From assembly GCA_030762175.1 (NCBI GenBank), contig CM060837.1, positions 7,644,001 through 7,708,000 of the forward strand: 64,000 nt of DNA. Direction: 5' to 3'. This document shows, piece after piece, positions 11,216 to 21,679 of this stretch; positions within the stretch are counted from its first letter, which is position 1; every line of letters starts with the position of its first letter. The notes beneath the pieces were generated by a model, which worked only from the letters and a program-made list of their open reading frames with translations, was not told the DNA's origin and searched no databases. Origin of the DNA: Metallyticus violacea. Lineage: Eukaryota; Arthropoda; Insecta; Mantodea; Metallyticidae. The position numbers and the translations under genes are program-made.

Positions 11216-12329
11216 AACGTTATATATTTCTAGTATTTAAATGTATTTTTCACTCTGAATATTAACTATGATGTGGTTCAGTAAATAAATAATATTCCTT
11301 TTTATAAAGGCCTTTTAGTGTCGTAAAGATGTAATTATGTATCTGAATTGTTCCTGAATTGTTCCTGTGTATTTTGGAGGGTATTTTCCCTACAATAGGG
11401 GTTGAGACCAATAGGAGGGTTTAAATTAATGCTTCACTTATTAAATAAATCAATTTTAGGCCGTCTGTAACATTTAATCTTTGTGCAAATGTTCTTGGAA
11501 ATTGTTTTAAAGGGAATAGTACATATGCCATTTTCATTTCGCCTCGATAAATTGCCTGATCTCTCATCCCACCCTTGTTTTATTCTTCTTGTTTTGTAGC
11601 TCTTACCCCCCACGACCATGAAATGTCTTCTTCCTCAATCTTTTTGCACATAAACTTCACTGTCCGTAATATAAGCACTGTCACTCTATTCCCTTGACAT
11701 TGTTATGGCGTACTTTCAATATTTGGTGGCAGCAGTGGGTAAAGGCATATCTTTTATGACTTATATGTGGAAGTATCTTGGGGAAGTTTGAGAAGGGTGG
11801 CAGCACTGTAACCCAACACTCCTGTAAGAGGAACTCGACATGGGGCACTTAGAGCTGAATGGGGGCTATCAAAAAGGAACGACGGAAGACTTTTTTTTTT
11901 TTTTTTTTTTTTTTTTGCAATGGTTGTGGCTTTAAGGTGACAGAGAGGGAAAGGGAATACTTTATAGGTGTGAGACTTTCCCTGTATGACTCTGTTTTTA
12001 AAGATAGAGGTTGGTGGTTAAGTTAAATTACACTGTGTCTAATAAGAGATTACTTGCTGACTACGCCATTTAAATTTCCTCATAATGCTAAAACTATATT
12101 CGAATGAGCTTGATAGCAAATAAAAAGTATTTCAAATAAGTACGAAAATGAAGTTTTATCTGCCCCCAACCATTAACGTGGGGCGTTTGCAATATTACTT
12201 TTGTACTTTATTTATTACACACCGAGTTCAATACAAATGAAGAAGACATGAGATATCTCAATATTGCCATCTTCCTGGTAGCTTCATTATGGCATTGTGA
12301 TAACGTTGTTTTAGAGTACTACGTCACAA
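11216..12329. other. No recognised gene; long T tract
   Basis: A run of about 26 T lies at 11891-11916. Otherwise there are only short frames with no recognised domain. Confidence 0.4.
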
Positions 12330-12990
12330 CTCTTGGACAGCTACCTGAATTTCCTCGTTGTTGCGGAATGTTTTACCTTTCAGTGGGCTCTTCATGCTGT
12401 TGAATAAGACAAAATCAGACAGAGCGAGATTCGGGTTAATCTAGTGCTTGCGGTGCAACAATAAACCCCCAGCGGTGCCAATTTTGTGGTTATAACGTTG
12501 CTGGTCTGGGGCCACGAATAGTCAAGCTGGAGGAACACTCCTATAGACCATCTCCTCTTTTGCCATTGCTGGCTGAATCAAGGGTCTTGCTGCTGTTGAA
12601 GTCAGTCCATCTGAAGTGTCCCAAGTTTGCCCGCAGATGAAGCAGCATGAAATTTCTTGAGCATTCTACCATTGTATGGATTAAACATTCTTCTCTGGTA
12701 TGTAGTAGTGAAACTATGTCACAGCTTCTCCAAAAAGTCCGGATCTCCATTGTGTATTTCCAGCAACCGACTACAGACATCAACCCTTTTATCCTTTTGT
12801 GTCTGTGTCAAGCCTTTGGTGTGCGTACATCTTTTTCATATTGAAATTGCCGTGAATAATGGTGTGCAGAGGCATCCATTCATCAAAGTTGGTGAACATT
12901 CCAATTCTTGTAAAGCCTACACGCCTATCAACCACAACACTTTCAGATACAACCTCAGTCGGTGTAAAGCACCACGATCAACTAGCTAAG
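12330..12990 (-). pseudogene. Mariner transposase relic, central and C-terminal parts
   Basis: Reading the minus strand from ~12960 down, pieces in different frames follow the mariner order: 'NMKKMYAHQR', then 'VDVCSRLLEIHNGDPDFLEK' (the segment before the first catalytic aspartate), a decayed DET/SW site, then 'PNLALSDFVLFNSMKSPLKG' and 'KTFRNNEEIQVAVQEL', matching the SPDLAPSDFxLFxxLK region with the third catalytic aspartate. Frameshifts and stops break it throughout. No inverted ends were seen. Confidence 0.75.
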
Positions 12991-13151
12991 ACTAAGATCA
13001 GAGCACATTCTGAAACAGTAGGAGACCTCTCCTGTTATGCGATGTACACAATATTTATTTATTTATTTATCAGGAAATGATGGAGCAGTGAATAATACCC
13101 AATACAGGGTAACGCTGGGGAGTTCGGGAGTTGCAGCAAGGTTCTTTTATA

Positions 13152-13785
13152 CAAACTGTAACAAAAAGGTAAATCAAAAACTTTGGGGAAACATCCTTCA
13201 CATATACAGATAAAAATGCTGTACGAACATGGGTCCAGATTGCTTTATTTCCTTGTTGGAGCCTTTTTCCTACACCTGTACCACATAGTAGAACATTCAA
13301 CAACAGAATTGTGGGAAACAAAATCATTGAAATGTTCAAAATGTCCTCCGTTATGACCATAACTCGTCGTGTCATGGACTCCTTGATGTATAGCTAGAGT
13401 ATCTCTCTACACCTTCAGCTAATCCATACATCTGCTAACTCTGTATTTGAATACCTCATTTTACTGTATTTGGAACGAGGTCCGTAAACACACACAACTG
13501 ACACTACATGCTCGGTGTCATGTGCAATGAAGTGAATAGCATAACAAGCGGACTATGACCACAACAACTGTGAACCTAGGAACTAAGAGTAGTTACAACA
13601 CCCTCGCCCCTTTTCCTGTAGAGAATAAAGGCGAATGTAGGCATTAAGCAAATGTTCTGTTGTGGGGTTATTGTCACAGGACAGCTATACTGGCATTCAC
13701 ACCGTGTAAGTGGAGTTGTAGACAAAGGGCTCTAACAAGGAAATAAAGTATGTTTATATACATAACCTTTTTGTTACATCTTTGA
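13152..13785 (-). mobile_element. Internally deleted Tc1/mariner-type element with ~20-bp ends (CTGTAACAAAAAGGT)
   Basis: The left end TGTAACAAAAAGGT (13158-13171) and right end ACCTTTTTGTTACA (13765-13778) are inverted copies, each bordered by TA. Further in, GCTTTATTTCCTTGTTGGAGCC (left) is inverted against GGGCTCTAACAAGGAAATAAAG (right). On the minus strand the start 'MRYSNTELADV' followed by a stop near 13425-13465 resembles the N-terminus of arthropod DUF4817-type transposases. 'FEHFN' near 13330 on the same strand is the transposase C-terminus. Nearly all the catalytic core is missing. Confidence 0.75.
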
Positions 13786-13842
13786 TATTGCATAATGTTG
13801 ATGGCATGTTCCAGTTTTGACGGATATCTATGAATAGACTGG

Positions 13843-13848
<6 letters not shown>

Positions 13849-13904
<56 letters not shown>
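13849..13904. repeat. (AT)n microsatellite
   Basis: About 28 uninterrupted AT units. Confidence 0.98.
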
Positions 13905-13907
<3 letters not shown>

Positions 13908-13968
13908 AGGACGACACTTTGAACTCCTTTAACAAATAATAGTGTACAGTACATAACATTTTTTTATT

Positions 13969-14054
13969 AATTTATTTATGGACTCTCTTTAATATCTCAC
14001 ATCATCAGTGTCGGGCGTGAAACGGCCGATAAAGTTTGCTCAAAGACCTCTCAC
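13969..14054 (-). mobile_element. SINE family B, 3' end fragment
   Basis: TTTATGGACTCTCTTTAATATCTCA through GGGCGTGAAACGGCCGATAAAG and GCTCAAAGACCTCTC matches the 3' half of family B in minus orientation. The tRNA-like head is absent, as expected for a copy cut short. Confidence 0.85.
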
Positions 14055-14521
14055 ACATAACATGTGGCATACTAAAGTAGAATTGCATTCCCTGTTAAGT
14101 TAATCGAGTGAATTTTGAGTCATCTTAGAATAGAAATTAAACGAAAAATCTACTTTTCAAATTCATTTATACTAACTAGTTCCATGTTACTTAATGAAGT
14201 CAGTGGCGGCTTGTAACCACACATTAGCAATTACCTCCCACATGGCTTGTTTGCGGACCATGTTTACTTTGCCTCTATTATCGTATATTTTCAACGGTTT
14301 CATTTGCGGCATTAATTTTGATGCACCTTGTGTAAGGTGTTTATTTGTAACTCTCACATTTTGCTCTGTAACCTTTTTTAAAAGCTGACTTTGTTATTAA
14401 GAATATTCATTCTTTAGGTGTTTTTTGTGTGTTCAGCAATTATTTAATAGTTCAAGAAATCTCATTTTAAAATAAGAGGAAGAATGTTGTTACTCCATTA
14501 TTTTATTCAAAATATTCACTG

Positions 14522-14782
14522 ACCGCCACGGGTGGCCGAGGTCGTTAAGGCACGAACTTGTGAGCGGGAGGTCTGGGGTTCGAATCCCGCCAGGACCGTC
14601 CTCCTTGATTGAGGTTTTTTCCTCAGTGCTCATAAATGGCAAATGTCGAGGTGGTACCCTAAACTTAGGTCTGGAACGTTTCCTTCCTTTAAAAAAATCC
14701 TTTCCCAATATATCATTTCATCTCATGTATCACCGCCTGTGGCGCCTGAGTAGTAAAACCGGGTGTTGAACACTATTCAAAA
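14522..14782 (+). mobile_element. SINE family A, full-length copy with target duplication
   Basis: The head carries A box GGTGGCCGAGGTCGTTAAGG and B box GGGGTTCGAATCCCG, like tRNA-Ser/Leu without a long variable arm. The body runs through CAGTGCTCATAAATGGCAAA to the 3' end GTAGTAAAACCGGG with an A-rich tail. AAAATATTCACT before it and AAAATATATATTCACT after it look like a target-site duplication, which marks retrotransposition. Frames of 69-72 codons inside it are not genes. Confidence 0.92.
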
Positions 14783-17401
14783 TATATATTCACTTTGCTA
14801 AAAATTTGATAAATAAAAATACGAATGAGCTATTCGCGTTTCTATTAGAAAAGTGCACTTTCTACGCTGGCGAATTCCTTAACTAATTTTCCGACAAATG
14901 TTCTGTTTTACTTTAGTCGCTACTGAAACATGAAAGCGGATGGGTGATAAATAGCTGTGCCTATATAGGAGAGAGAGTTAAATTGAACGCTTGATGCTGC
15001 AGATAATCAAGGTCGACACTGGAGGGATGGCACAAAAGTGGGTCGTATAGCTTTTTAATTATGAGTTAGAGTTTGTATCAGGGATCGTAAAATGCTGTTT
15101 TAATTTGGATTTATTGCTAAAAAGAGAAACATGATTTCCTGAGTGTCATACACCACAAACTAGAGAAATATAAATGTATTTCATGTCACGGCGTGTTTGT
15201 TTTGTTAGTGATTTTTACTTTGTAACTGAATTTACTCCATTTTTATTGAATGTTCGTTTTGAAAGCAACTAAGGGGCTAAATAATAGCGAAATAAAATTA
15301 ATTCAATTGAATTTAAAAGAAACCTGAAGAATAATTGTTATAAAGACACTTTCTGTGCAAATTTTGAGACCATGTATATATGATAAATGTCTGTTTTAAG
15401 ATATAAGGGTCATTATTTTCGAGATTTACCATTATCTTTTCAAGATAGTTGCACAACTATGCAAGTTCAGTAGGGTTGATTTTGATAAAGCCAATAAAAT
15501 CTTGAGATTCAAGACTTTTGTATAAACTTTATAAAAAGTGTAGTGTGTAACATTGATTTCAAGTGCTAAAACGTTAATTTGAAAGACAAACACTTTGCAT
15601 AAAGTCTGTCTTTATTTTCTCCCTAACATCGTCCAAGAAACAACAAAATTCAACAAAATTAACATTTTACTTAGTGTATTTTCTACAAAACTGGTCCAGA
15701 AAATTTTGAATATGGGTTTAATTTACAGGCAAAACGGAAGAAAAATATTTTGCAATGTACCTGGATTGAGCAGATTAAAGGAGAATTTCATTTGTGTTAA
15801 CTCGTTGCAATGTAGTTTGATTATAATTAGCTTTAATTTGATTATGAGTTTTGCATGACTTTGTGAATAGTTGGACGCTAAAGAACGTCTTATTGGTCGT
15901 TTTGGGGATAGAGTGTCAGCTGCCACACTTGCAGTCTAGGCATGACTGAAGTGTTTGCTTCGTCGAAAGGTAGTCGTCTAACTTTATCCCCGAGAGGTAT
16001 CAAATTCTTGTGGAGCTGCAAGAAAGCATTTAGAGGTAAATTAGACTATGGCACCAAGCTCTGTAGAATGTCATTGAAGTATGTTTATTAGGTCCAAAGT
16101 TATAAAAACCGAGAGCGAGTGAAACATTTCATATATTTAATAATTCCATTATGACACTTATTTCTTGTGCCTTAATTTATATGCATATATCAGTTAAAAA
16201 GTGTGACTATTTTGAGGCATTCAAAATAAACATTTTAGTATATACTTTTGCTAAGTTCATAGTGCGCTGACAGAGTACTCTAAAAGATCAAATACTCACT
16301 GAAAAATGTACAATATCCGCATTCCACTATGCGAACGAAGGGGGAAAAATCCGACCGTGTCAAGTTACTGCGTAAGGCCTCGCCAACTTTCGAGGGAAAA
16401 AAACATAACTCGTATTTTTTGTTACTTTCGTTATTTATTAGCAGTAAATAGAGCTTGTCCTACGCTGTGAAAATATTTTGATTCACGCACTGTAATTCAT
16501 CCTAATATGGATAAAAATGCAGCAGCTGAATGGCTTTATACGCACAGGCGACAGTTACACCAACTTGCTGGAGTAATCGTGTTAGATTTTTGAGGAGTTT
16601 CTAATTGGTTTTTTCCTTTGTTAAAAACTTTTTTTTGTCTCTCGTTATTATCAATGAAAGTGCCTTTGGTTCGAATTTTGTTCCCCCAATCTGAACATTG
16701 CACTTTACATGGAGATGTTTGTTTTTCCTGAAAATTTAGCACGAAATTCTCTCCGATTTCTTTTGCACATAATCTTAAATAAGTATTGTTCTATTTTATA
16801 CAATACAGATACGCAGATTTCCGCTGGTGTATAGAAACTCCGATTGGGTAGAGAAATGAGGGCATGGTATTTTGAGTTAACCTTTCTTTCTTGATTATAA
16901 GAGAGTATTAATGGGTTACGGATTTTATTTGCATGATTTTAGACAATCATCTCACAAAGCAAACATACAGCAAAGCAGTGATATCGATGCGTGAGTTCAA
17001 ACAGGTTGAATTGCTGCTCTGCAAATGTTGATCTAGAACAAACCATAGTGGAGGAAACCGATCCCCGATATGAAGATGGGCGATAAAGACGTCGGGGTGA
17101 AGGAAGGAGAGGACGAGAAGGGTGCCAACATAGTCGTTAGCTTGGGAGCGCGCATCGCCTGCAGGCGTTCTTTCTCTACCTTCGTAATGTTCTGCCTTAA
17201 ATAGCCGTATAGCAGAGTATTGTGCAGAAGTTGTTCCTCCCTGCTAGGGCTTAGAGCTTGGTCAGCACTTGGATGAATGTCTAATTCAGTAACTTTCCTT
17301 GTAACACACGACTATATCGCCACATAATCTCCATATTCACTAGCAGCGATTTTGCATACCGCCTTTGCACCCTTAGCTTTGTGCACTGCAGGGGATATTT
17401 T
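14783..17401. other. No recognised gene
   Basis: About 2.6 kb of AT-rich DNA. The longest frame (87 codons at 15595-15858, +) has no start context, domain or GC rise and is overlapped by an antisense frame. No shared repeat was recognised. Confidence 0.4.
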
Positions 17402-17670
17402 TTAATAGTGTTTAACTCCCGTTTTTACTGCTGAGGCACCACAAGCTGTGACCACTGATGTCACATGAGATGAAATGATTTTTTTTTAAGGAAGGAAGCG
17501 TTCTAGACCACTGTGGGGTACCTCCTCGTCATTTGCCATTTATAAGGACTGAGGAAAACCTGGAAAAAAAAAAAAACCTCAGTCAGGAAGGACGATCGTG
17601 GTGGGACTCGAACCCCAGACCTCCCGCTCACGAGTCCGCGCCTTAACGACTTCGGCCACCCATGGCGGTA
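17402..17670 (-). mobile_element. SINE family A, full-length copy
   Basis: In minus orientation it runs from the head ACCGCCATGGGTGGCCGAAG through the B box GGGGTTCGAGTCCC to the TAAACACTATTAAAA-type tail. The anticodon-region words and the TGGCAAATG body word agree with the other copies. Confidence 0.92.
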
Positions 17671-17861
17671 AATAATGCGCAATGTGCATGGTGTAGTCAT
17701 GTTGTCACATCCAGTTCCTGCCTGTAGAAGGGTGTCCAAGTAGCCACATCCACATATTGCAAAAAAGAGGGTTACACGCGATGGAAAATATGCTGCTCTG
17801 ATATTGTGTGCTTAAAGGAAGAAATTTCTGAAAATTTAACCGGCTATCAACCATATATATG

Positions 17862-18490
17862 TATAGCTGAAAAGTTGCACATGAGAGGTGTTTGTGCACG
17901 GTGGGTCCCTAAGACTGCTGGTTCCTGAACAAAAGACGTTCACGTGCAGGTTTGCATGCAATTGAAGATGAATTTACAGGAAGATGCGGAACTTCTTTCA
18001 AAGGTAATCACTGCTGATGAAACCTGATTGCATCATTTCCATCCTGAGAGCAGACAGCAAAGTTCTGTATGACGAACACCAAATAAAACCAAAAGTGATT
18101 GCTTCTGCTAGGAAATTTATGGTCATCTCATTTTATGATATTCAAGAATTGTTTTTTTGGCATGCTATACACACACACTTAACTGTAACTAGGGAATTCT
18201 ACATAGTGTTGTCGAAATTCTGCAAGGTCATGTCATAGGCAGAAGAGCACATTTCACTGCACCACATTATTGCTGAATATCTCGCAAAAAGCAACGTGAA
18301 TAGTATTCCTCACCCCCCCCCCCTTACAGTCCGCATTTAGCCCCGTGTGACGTTTTCTTTTTTCCCAAGTGGAAGAAATGCCTATCATCAGAGTTAATGG
18401 AACTACGTAAAAATGTTTTCCAGGGTGTCTTTGAAGGGACGGGAGCATTGGATGCAACGGAAAGTACTATCAGATAGATCGTCAAAACTA
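17862..18490 (+). pseudogene. Mariner transposase relic, same lineage as the 31 kb copy
   Basis: 'KLHMRGVCARWVP' at ~17871-17912 is followed by 'VQVCMQLKMNL' and 'ITADET' with a stop replacing the next tryptophan, then 'LHHFHPESRQQSSV': the classic mariner segment around the first catalytic aspartate. Later pieces include 'REFYIVLSKFCKV' and, near 18410, 'ELMELRKNVFQGV'. Stops and frameshifts kill it. The first ~90 bases are nearly identical to the reverse complement of 31230-31312, so both copies come from one family. Confidence 0.8.
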
Positions 18491-18539
18491 TAAAATGGTG
18501 AAGCAAACTTGTTTGGAAATCAAAACTAAAATAATGTAC

Positions 18540-18718
18540 GGATTGTGAGGAACAGGTCAGCTGTTCGAATCCCGCCAAAATCATTCTCTCTGACTTTTAT
18601 TTCTCCTGGTTTTTCTCAGGCCTCATCAATGGCAAATAAAAAGTTCCTTTCTCAATTTATCATTTTATATCATACATCATTATAGTAAAAGTAGGTCTTG
18701 AATGTTATTAAAAAATCT
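18540..18718 (+). mobile_element. SINE family A, 5'-truncated copy
   Basis: It starts within the head at a GTTCGAATCCCGCC B box and continues with TCTGACTTTTATTTC, CATCAATGGCAAATAAA and the family 3' end (TAGTAAAAGTAGG). The A box is missing, as expected from incomplete reverse transcription or later deletion. Confidence 0.8.
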
Positions 18719-19749
18719 TAAATAGAATATATGCAGGCAGTCAGTTAAGAATAAAGCCAAAGAAAAAATGTAAAGGGAAGGTCGTGCATATATGATAGAG
18801 GACATGTCATTGTACAAGCTGTGTGAATTTTATGGGCAGTGGTTGGTTACATTTGGTGGCAGTGGTAGGAAGGCTCTAGACAGAGGCGTGGGTAGAATTA
18901 ACCGCCACAATACGTTACCATTGATAAGCGTGCACCGTTTGTAGGACCTAAGAGTTGAAACTAGCGCCACTCGAAACCACTCGACCCGGAACTTTAACTG
19001 GGAACTTTCGTGTGCAGAAGAAGAGTTTCTGTAGTAAGGGAAGGCGGCATACAAAGCGAACAAAACACTCTCTCTCTCTCGGGCGCCAGACTTCGCCCCG
19101 TATAAACACCAAATCTCAGCAGCAAGGGCGGGGCATCCAAGTAAAAGAAAAGGGAGGCTACATGAGGAATGAGCAGAAGGGCCATTGCGTCGGAAGAAAA
19201 TAAAAGGCAGAAGGGGGGCGAACTCCCCTTCTGTAGACGTCTGTCAGATTCTGCTCAGCTTGGTAAGGCTTAGCTCCAAATGGATGCTGAGCGAATCTCA
19301 TCTTGGACACTCGGCCAAATAGCAAGAGAGTGGAATTTCTCTGTTTTGTTCTGGTATGAGTTGCAGGAAGATTAGCTTAGATGTACAAAGTGTACATATA
19401 TTAACAATTTTTCATCTACGCATGCGCAGGAAATGAGTATCTAAAAATTATACTGACGTTCTTTATACAAACTCACAATGGGATCCGCTGAAACGCACAG
19501 TGGTTGTGTTGTTACAGTTTAGTGTAGCCGTTGGATCGGTATAGGAATAGGATCTGCTCATTTCAATAAAAAAAATTATTATTAGCTTTTAGATAGGGTT
19601 CGATGAAAGGATATGGGTAACTCCATATTAAATGAACCAATAAAGAACTATTTTTGGATTCTGTTAATGTAGTTCATATTTGTATCTTACCATTATATAC
19701 GCTGAAAAGTGTTAACTTTTAATTCCAACCATCAATTTCTATATTATCT
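18719..19749. other. No recognised gene; one strong hairpin
   Basis: 18880-19260 has higher GC content than its flanks and carries short frames without domains. CAGAAGGGG at 19208 pairs with CCCCTTCTG at 19225-19233 around an 8-base loop. No function can be assigned. Confidence 0.4.
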
Positions 19750-19855
19750 TTTAGCGAATTCCGAAGGTAGCTAAGCTATTGTGTTGTACCTATGGAAACA
19801 TTTTTTAATGATCAATCCAAATCTGCATCCATCGTTCCTACTAGGCACCTACATT

Positions 19856-19860
<5 letters not shown>

Positions 19861-19913
<53 letters not shown>
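19861..19913. repeat. (AT)n microsatellite
   Basis: About 26 uninterrupted TA units. Confidence 0.98.
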
Positions 19914-19915
<2 letters not shown>

Positions 19916-19940
19916 CAGTTAACCGTTCTAACTCTAGTGG

Positions 19941-20238
19941 CACCATCACGGGTGGCCAAGGTTGTTAGGGTGCGGAATCGTGAGCGGGAGGTCTGGGGTT
20001 CGAATCACGCCAGGACCGTCCTCCCTGAATGGTTTTTTTCCTAGGTTTTCCTCAGTCTTCATAACTGGCAAATGCCGGGGAGGTAGCCTAAACTTAGGCC
20101 TGGAAAGCTCCCTTCCTTAAAAAAAAATCCTTTGCAATACATCATTTCATTTCATGTATCCACCAGTGTTCACCGCCTGTGATGCCTCAATAGTAAAAAC
20201 GGGCGTTAAACACTACTCAAAAAAAAAAAAAAAAACTC
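19941..20238 (+). mobile_element. SINE family A, full-length copy with long A tail
   Basis: The head is CACGGGTGGCCAAGG with B box GGGGTTCGAATCACG. The body is complete and it ends TAAACACTACTC followed by 17 A. The intact A tail suggests a fairly young insertion. Confidence 0.92.
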
Positions 20239-20605
20239 ATGTAGCCGAAAATTTTGTTTTTTCTCCTCGAAACTCGACATATAACAAATGATTCGTCGAC
20301 TTCGTAAACTAGCAAAATTAAACTATTGGGGGTAGAGGTCAACCTAGACAGACTTTTTTAAATTAAAAATCGCTCTAGCGGCCGCAATTTTTGCTTTTTC
20401 TTGATGAAACTTCGCAGATTTATTTTAAATAAATTTTAAAATTTTTCAAAAATCATAACAATCGGGCCTCTAGGATTTAAATACCTGAAAAATGAGTGCG
20501 GGTTGCAGCAAAATAAAGCAATTTTAAAAGTTGATTAATTTGTCATCTCAACTCTAGGAATCAATTAGTCTCTCCTTTGTGTGTGGGTGTGTGTGCGCGC
20601 GCGGT

Positions 20606-20739
20606 TTATTTACTGACGCTCTTTAACATCTCAGGTCATCAGCGTCCCATTCAATTCAGGGCGTGAAACGGCCGACATGTTTTGCTGAGAGGCCCTTTTG
20701 TCAGGCTTGAGGTTCTTTATCGTGCCGTAAATGTACGAC
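20606..20739 (-). mobile_element. SINE family B, 3' half
   Basis: TTTATTTACTGACGCTCTTTA through AGGGCGTGAAACGGCCGACA, GAGGTTCTTTATCGTGCC and ATGTACGACA. The tRNA-like head is missing. Confidence 0.88.
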
Positions 20740-21033
20740 ATTTGCCTATTTTTCAACGTAATGGATCTTTATGCGATTATTTACGCATTTTAAAAAGATG
20801 AACGAAAATTTCAATATATTGAAGGTAAAAGATTATAAATTAAATGATATTTTCATTTAAAAATTATGTATTTAGAATCTTTTTATACCTTTATTTCTTT
20901 TCATCCAGTCAAAAACTATCTCCACAACCCATTAACTTAAGTTCTTTAAATAGCAGAATTGTCATTATTGATAGGAACGCACGGTTACCTCGGGCATGCG
21001 AGTACCACGAAATACAGAGAATGAGGGAAGCAT

Positions 21034-21307
21034 TGTAGTTTTGAGTAGTCCTGGCGAATGACCTTGTATCGATCTGCGTGAGACAATTCTAGGAAATTTG
21101 TGGTAAGGTAACTTCTCACCTGCATAAATGTAACAAACAATTGCAAGCGAGAAAGATGAGAGCGGTACAGCTGTGCAATAAACCGTTCCTACAATGTGCT
21201 CAGTACGGAAGTAACCTGATTCCCCTACGGACGCATACACAGAAAATGAACTCGACCCGAAACCAGTGGGCATCTTTTGCTCATTCGCCAGGACTATTCA
21301 AAACTAC
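21034..21307. repeat. ~27-bp inverted repeat enclosing ~220 bp
   Basis: GTAGTTTTGAGTAGTCCTGG at 21035-21054 (continuing CGAATGA) is repeated in inverse orientation as TCATTCGCCAGGACTATTCA and AAACTAC at 21281-21307, with one mismatch. It could be a small inverted-repeat element or an inverted duplication beside the hAT relic. Confidence 0.6.
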
Positions 21308-21317
21308 TTTACTTAAT

Positions 21318-21512
21318 CTTGATCAACATTTCCATGATGTCATGAAAGCTGAATGTTCTGTTGTAACTGGTATGAGTTCTTCCGAAATAGCTTGTTTTAA
21401 ATATGTTCCGATCACTTCAGTGGAGATAGAACATTCTTTTTCCATGATGAAAAATATTCTCTCTGACTATGACAGTTTATATCTTGAAAAAACATCTTGT
21501 TGTTGCTTGTAA
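21318..21512 (+). pseudogene. hAT-like transposase C-terminal fragment
   Basis: The last ~60 codons of a + frame ending at the stop at 21510 read 'IACFKYVPITSVEIEHSFSM' and 'KNILSDYDSLYLEK'. This fits the C-terminal dimerisation segment of hAT-type transposases and domesticated relatives (a K-Y-x-P-x-T-S-x-x-x-E-x-x-F-S pattern). The DDE core and the BED finger are not present. The 5' part of the frame, before ~21315, lies in the inverted repeat and is probably not original coding sequence. A hAT-derived host gene is possible but less likely, since no other exon is visible. Confidence 0.55.
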
Positions 21513-21679
21513 CCAAGAAAAGTAAGCTTAAGTACTTTAAATTTGTGATAAAGAAATTATTAAGTATTATTAAGACATTCTCTTTTTCACTTTTAATAAA
21601 GTCATATTTTAATTGTATTACCGCCCATTTTCAGGGCTTTAAGTGCATGTTTGCCTGCCTATTTTAACCAAAATAAATG

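Larger units (their letters stand above)
19750..20600. repeat. Dispersed subrepeat element R1, copy b, broken by SINE A and (AT)n
   Basis: It starts TTAGCGAATTCCGAAGG, the same start as copy c at 28384. It is interrupted by an (AT)n tract and a SINE A copy, and resumes at ~20240 with R1 subrepeats: TCGAAACTCGACATATAAC, CGCTCTAGCGGCCGCAA, ACCTGAAAAATGAG. Only about two subrepeat units remain and the non-repeated tail is absent or unrecognised. Confidence 0.65.

Noticed and set aside
14522..14600. tRNA genes at SINE heads (also 17.6, 20.0, 26.8, 33.7, 59.5, 38.2, 42.0, 45.3 and 39.2 kb)
   Set aside because: A and B boxes are present but acceptor stems do not pair cleanly, and each continues into a shared non-tRNA body, so they are SINE promoters and not tRNA genes.
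19208..19233. GC-rich hairpin as a transcription terminator
   Set aside because: The context is animal DNA, there is no gene upstream, and intrinsic terminators of the bacterial kind do not apply.
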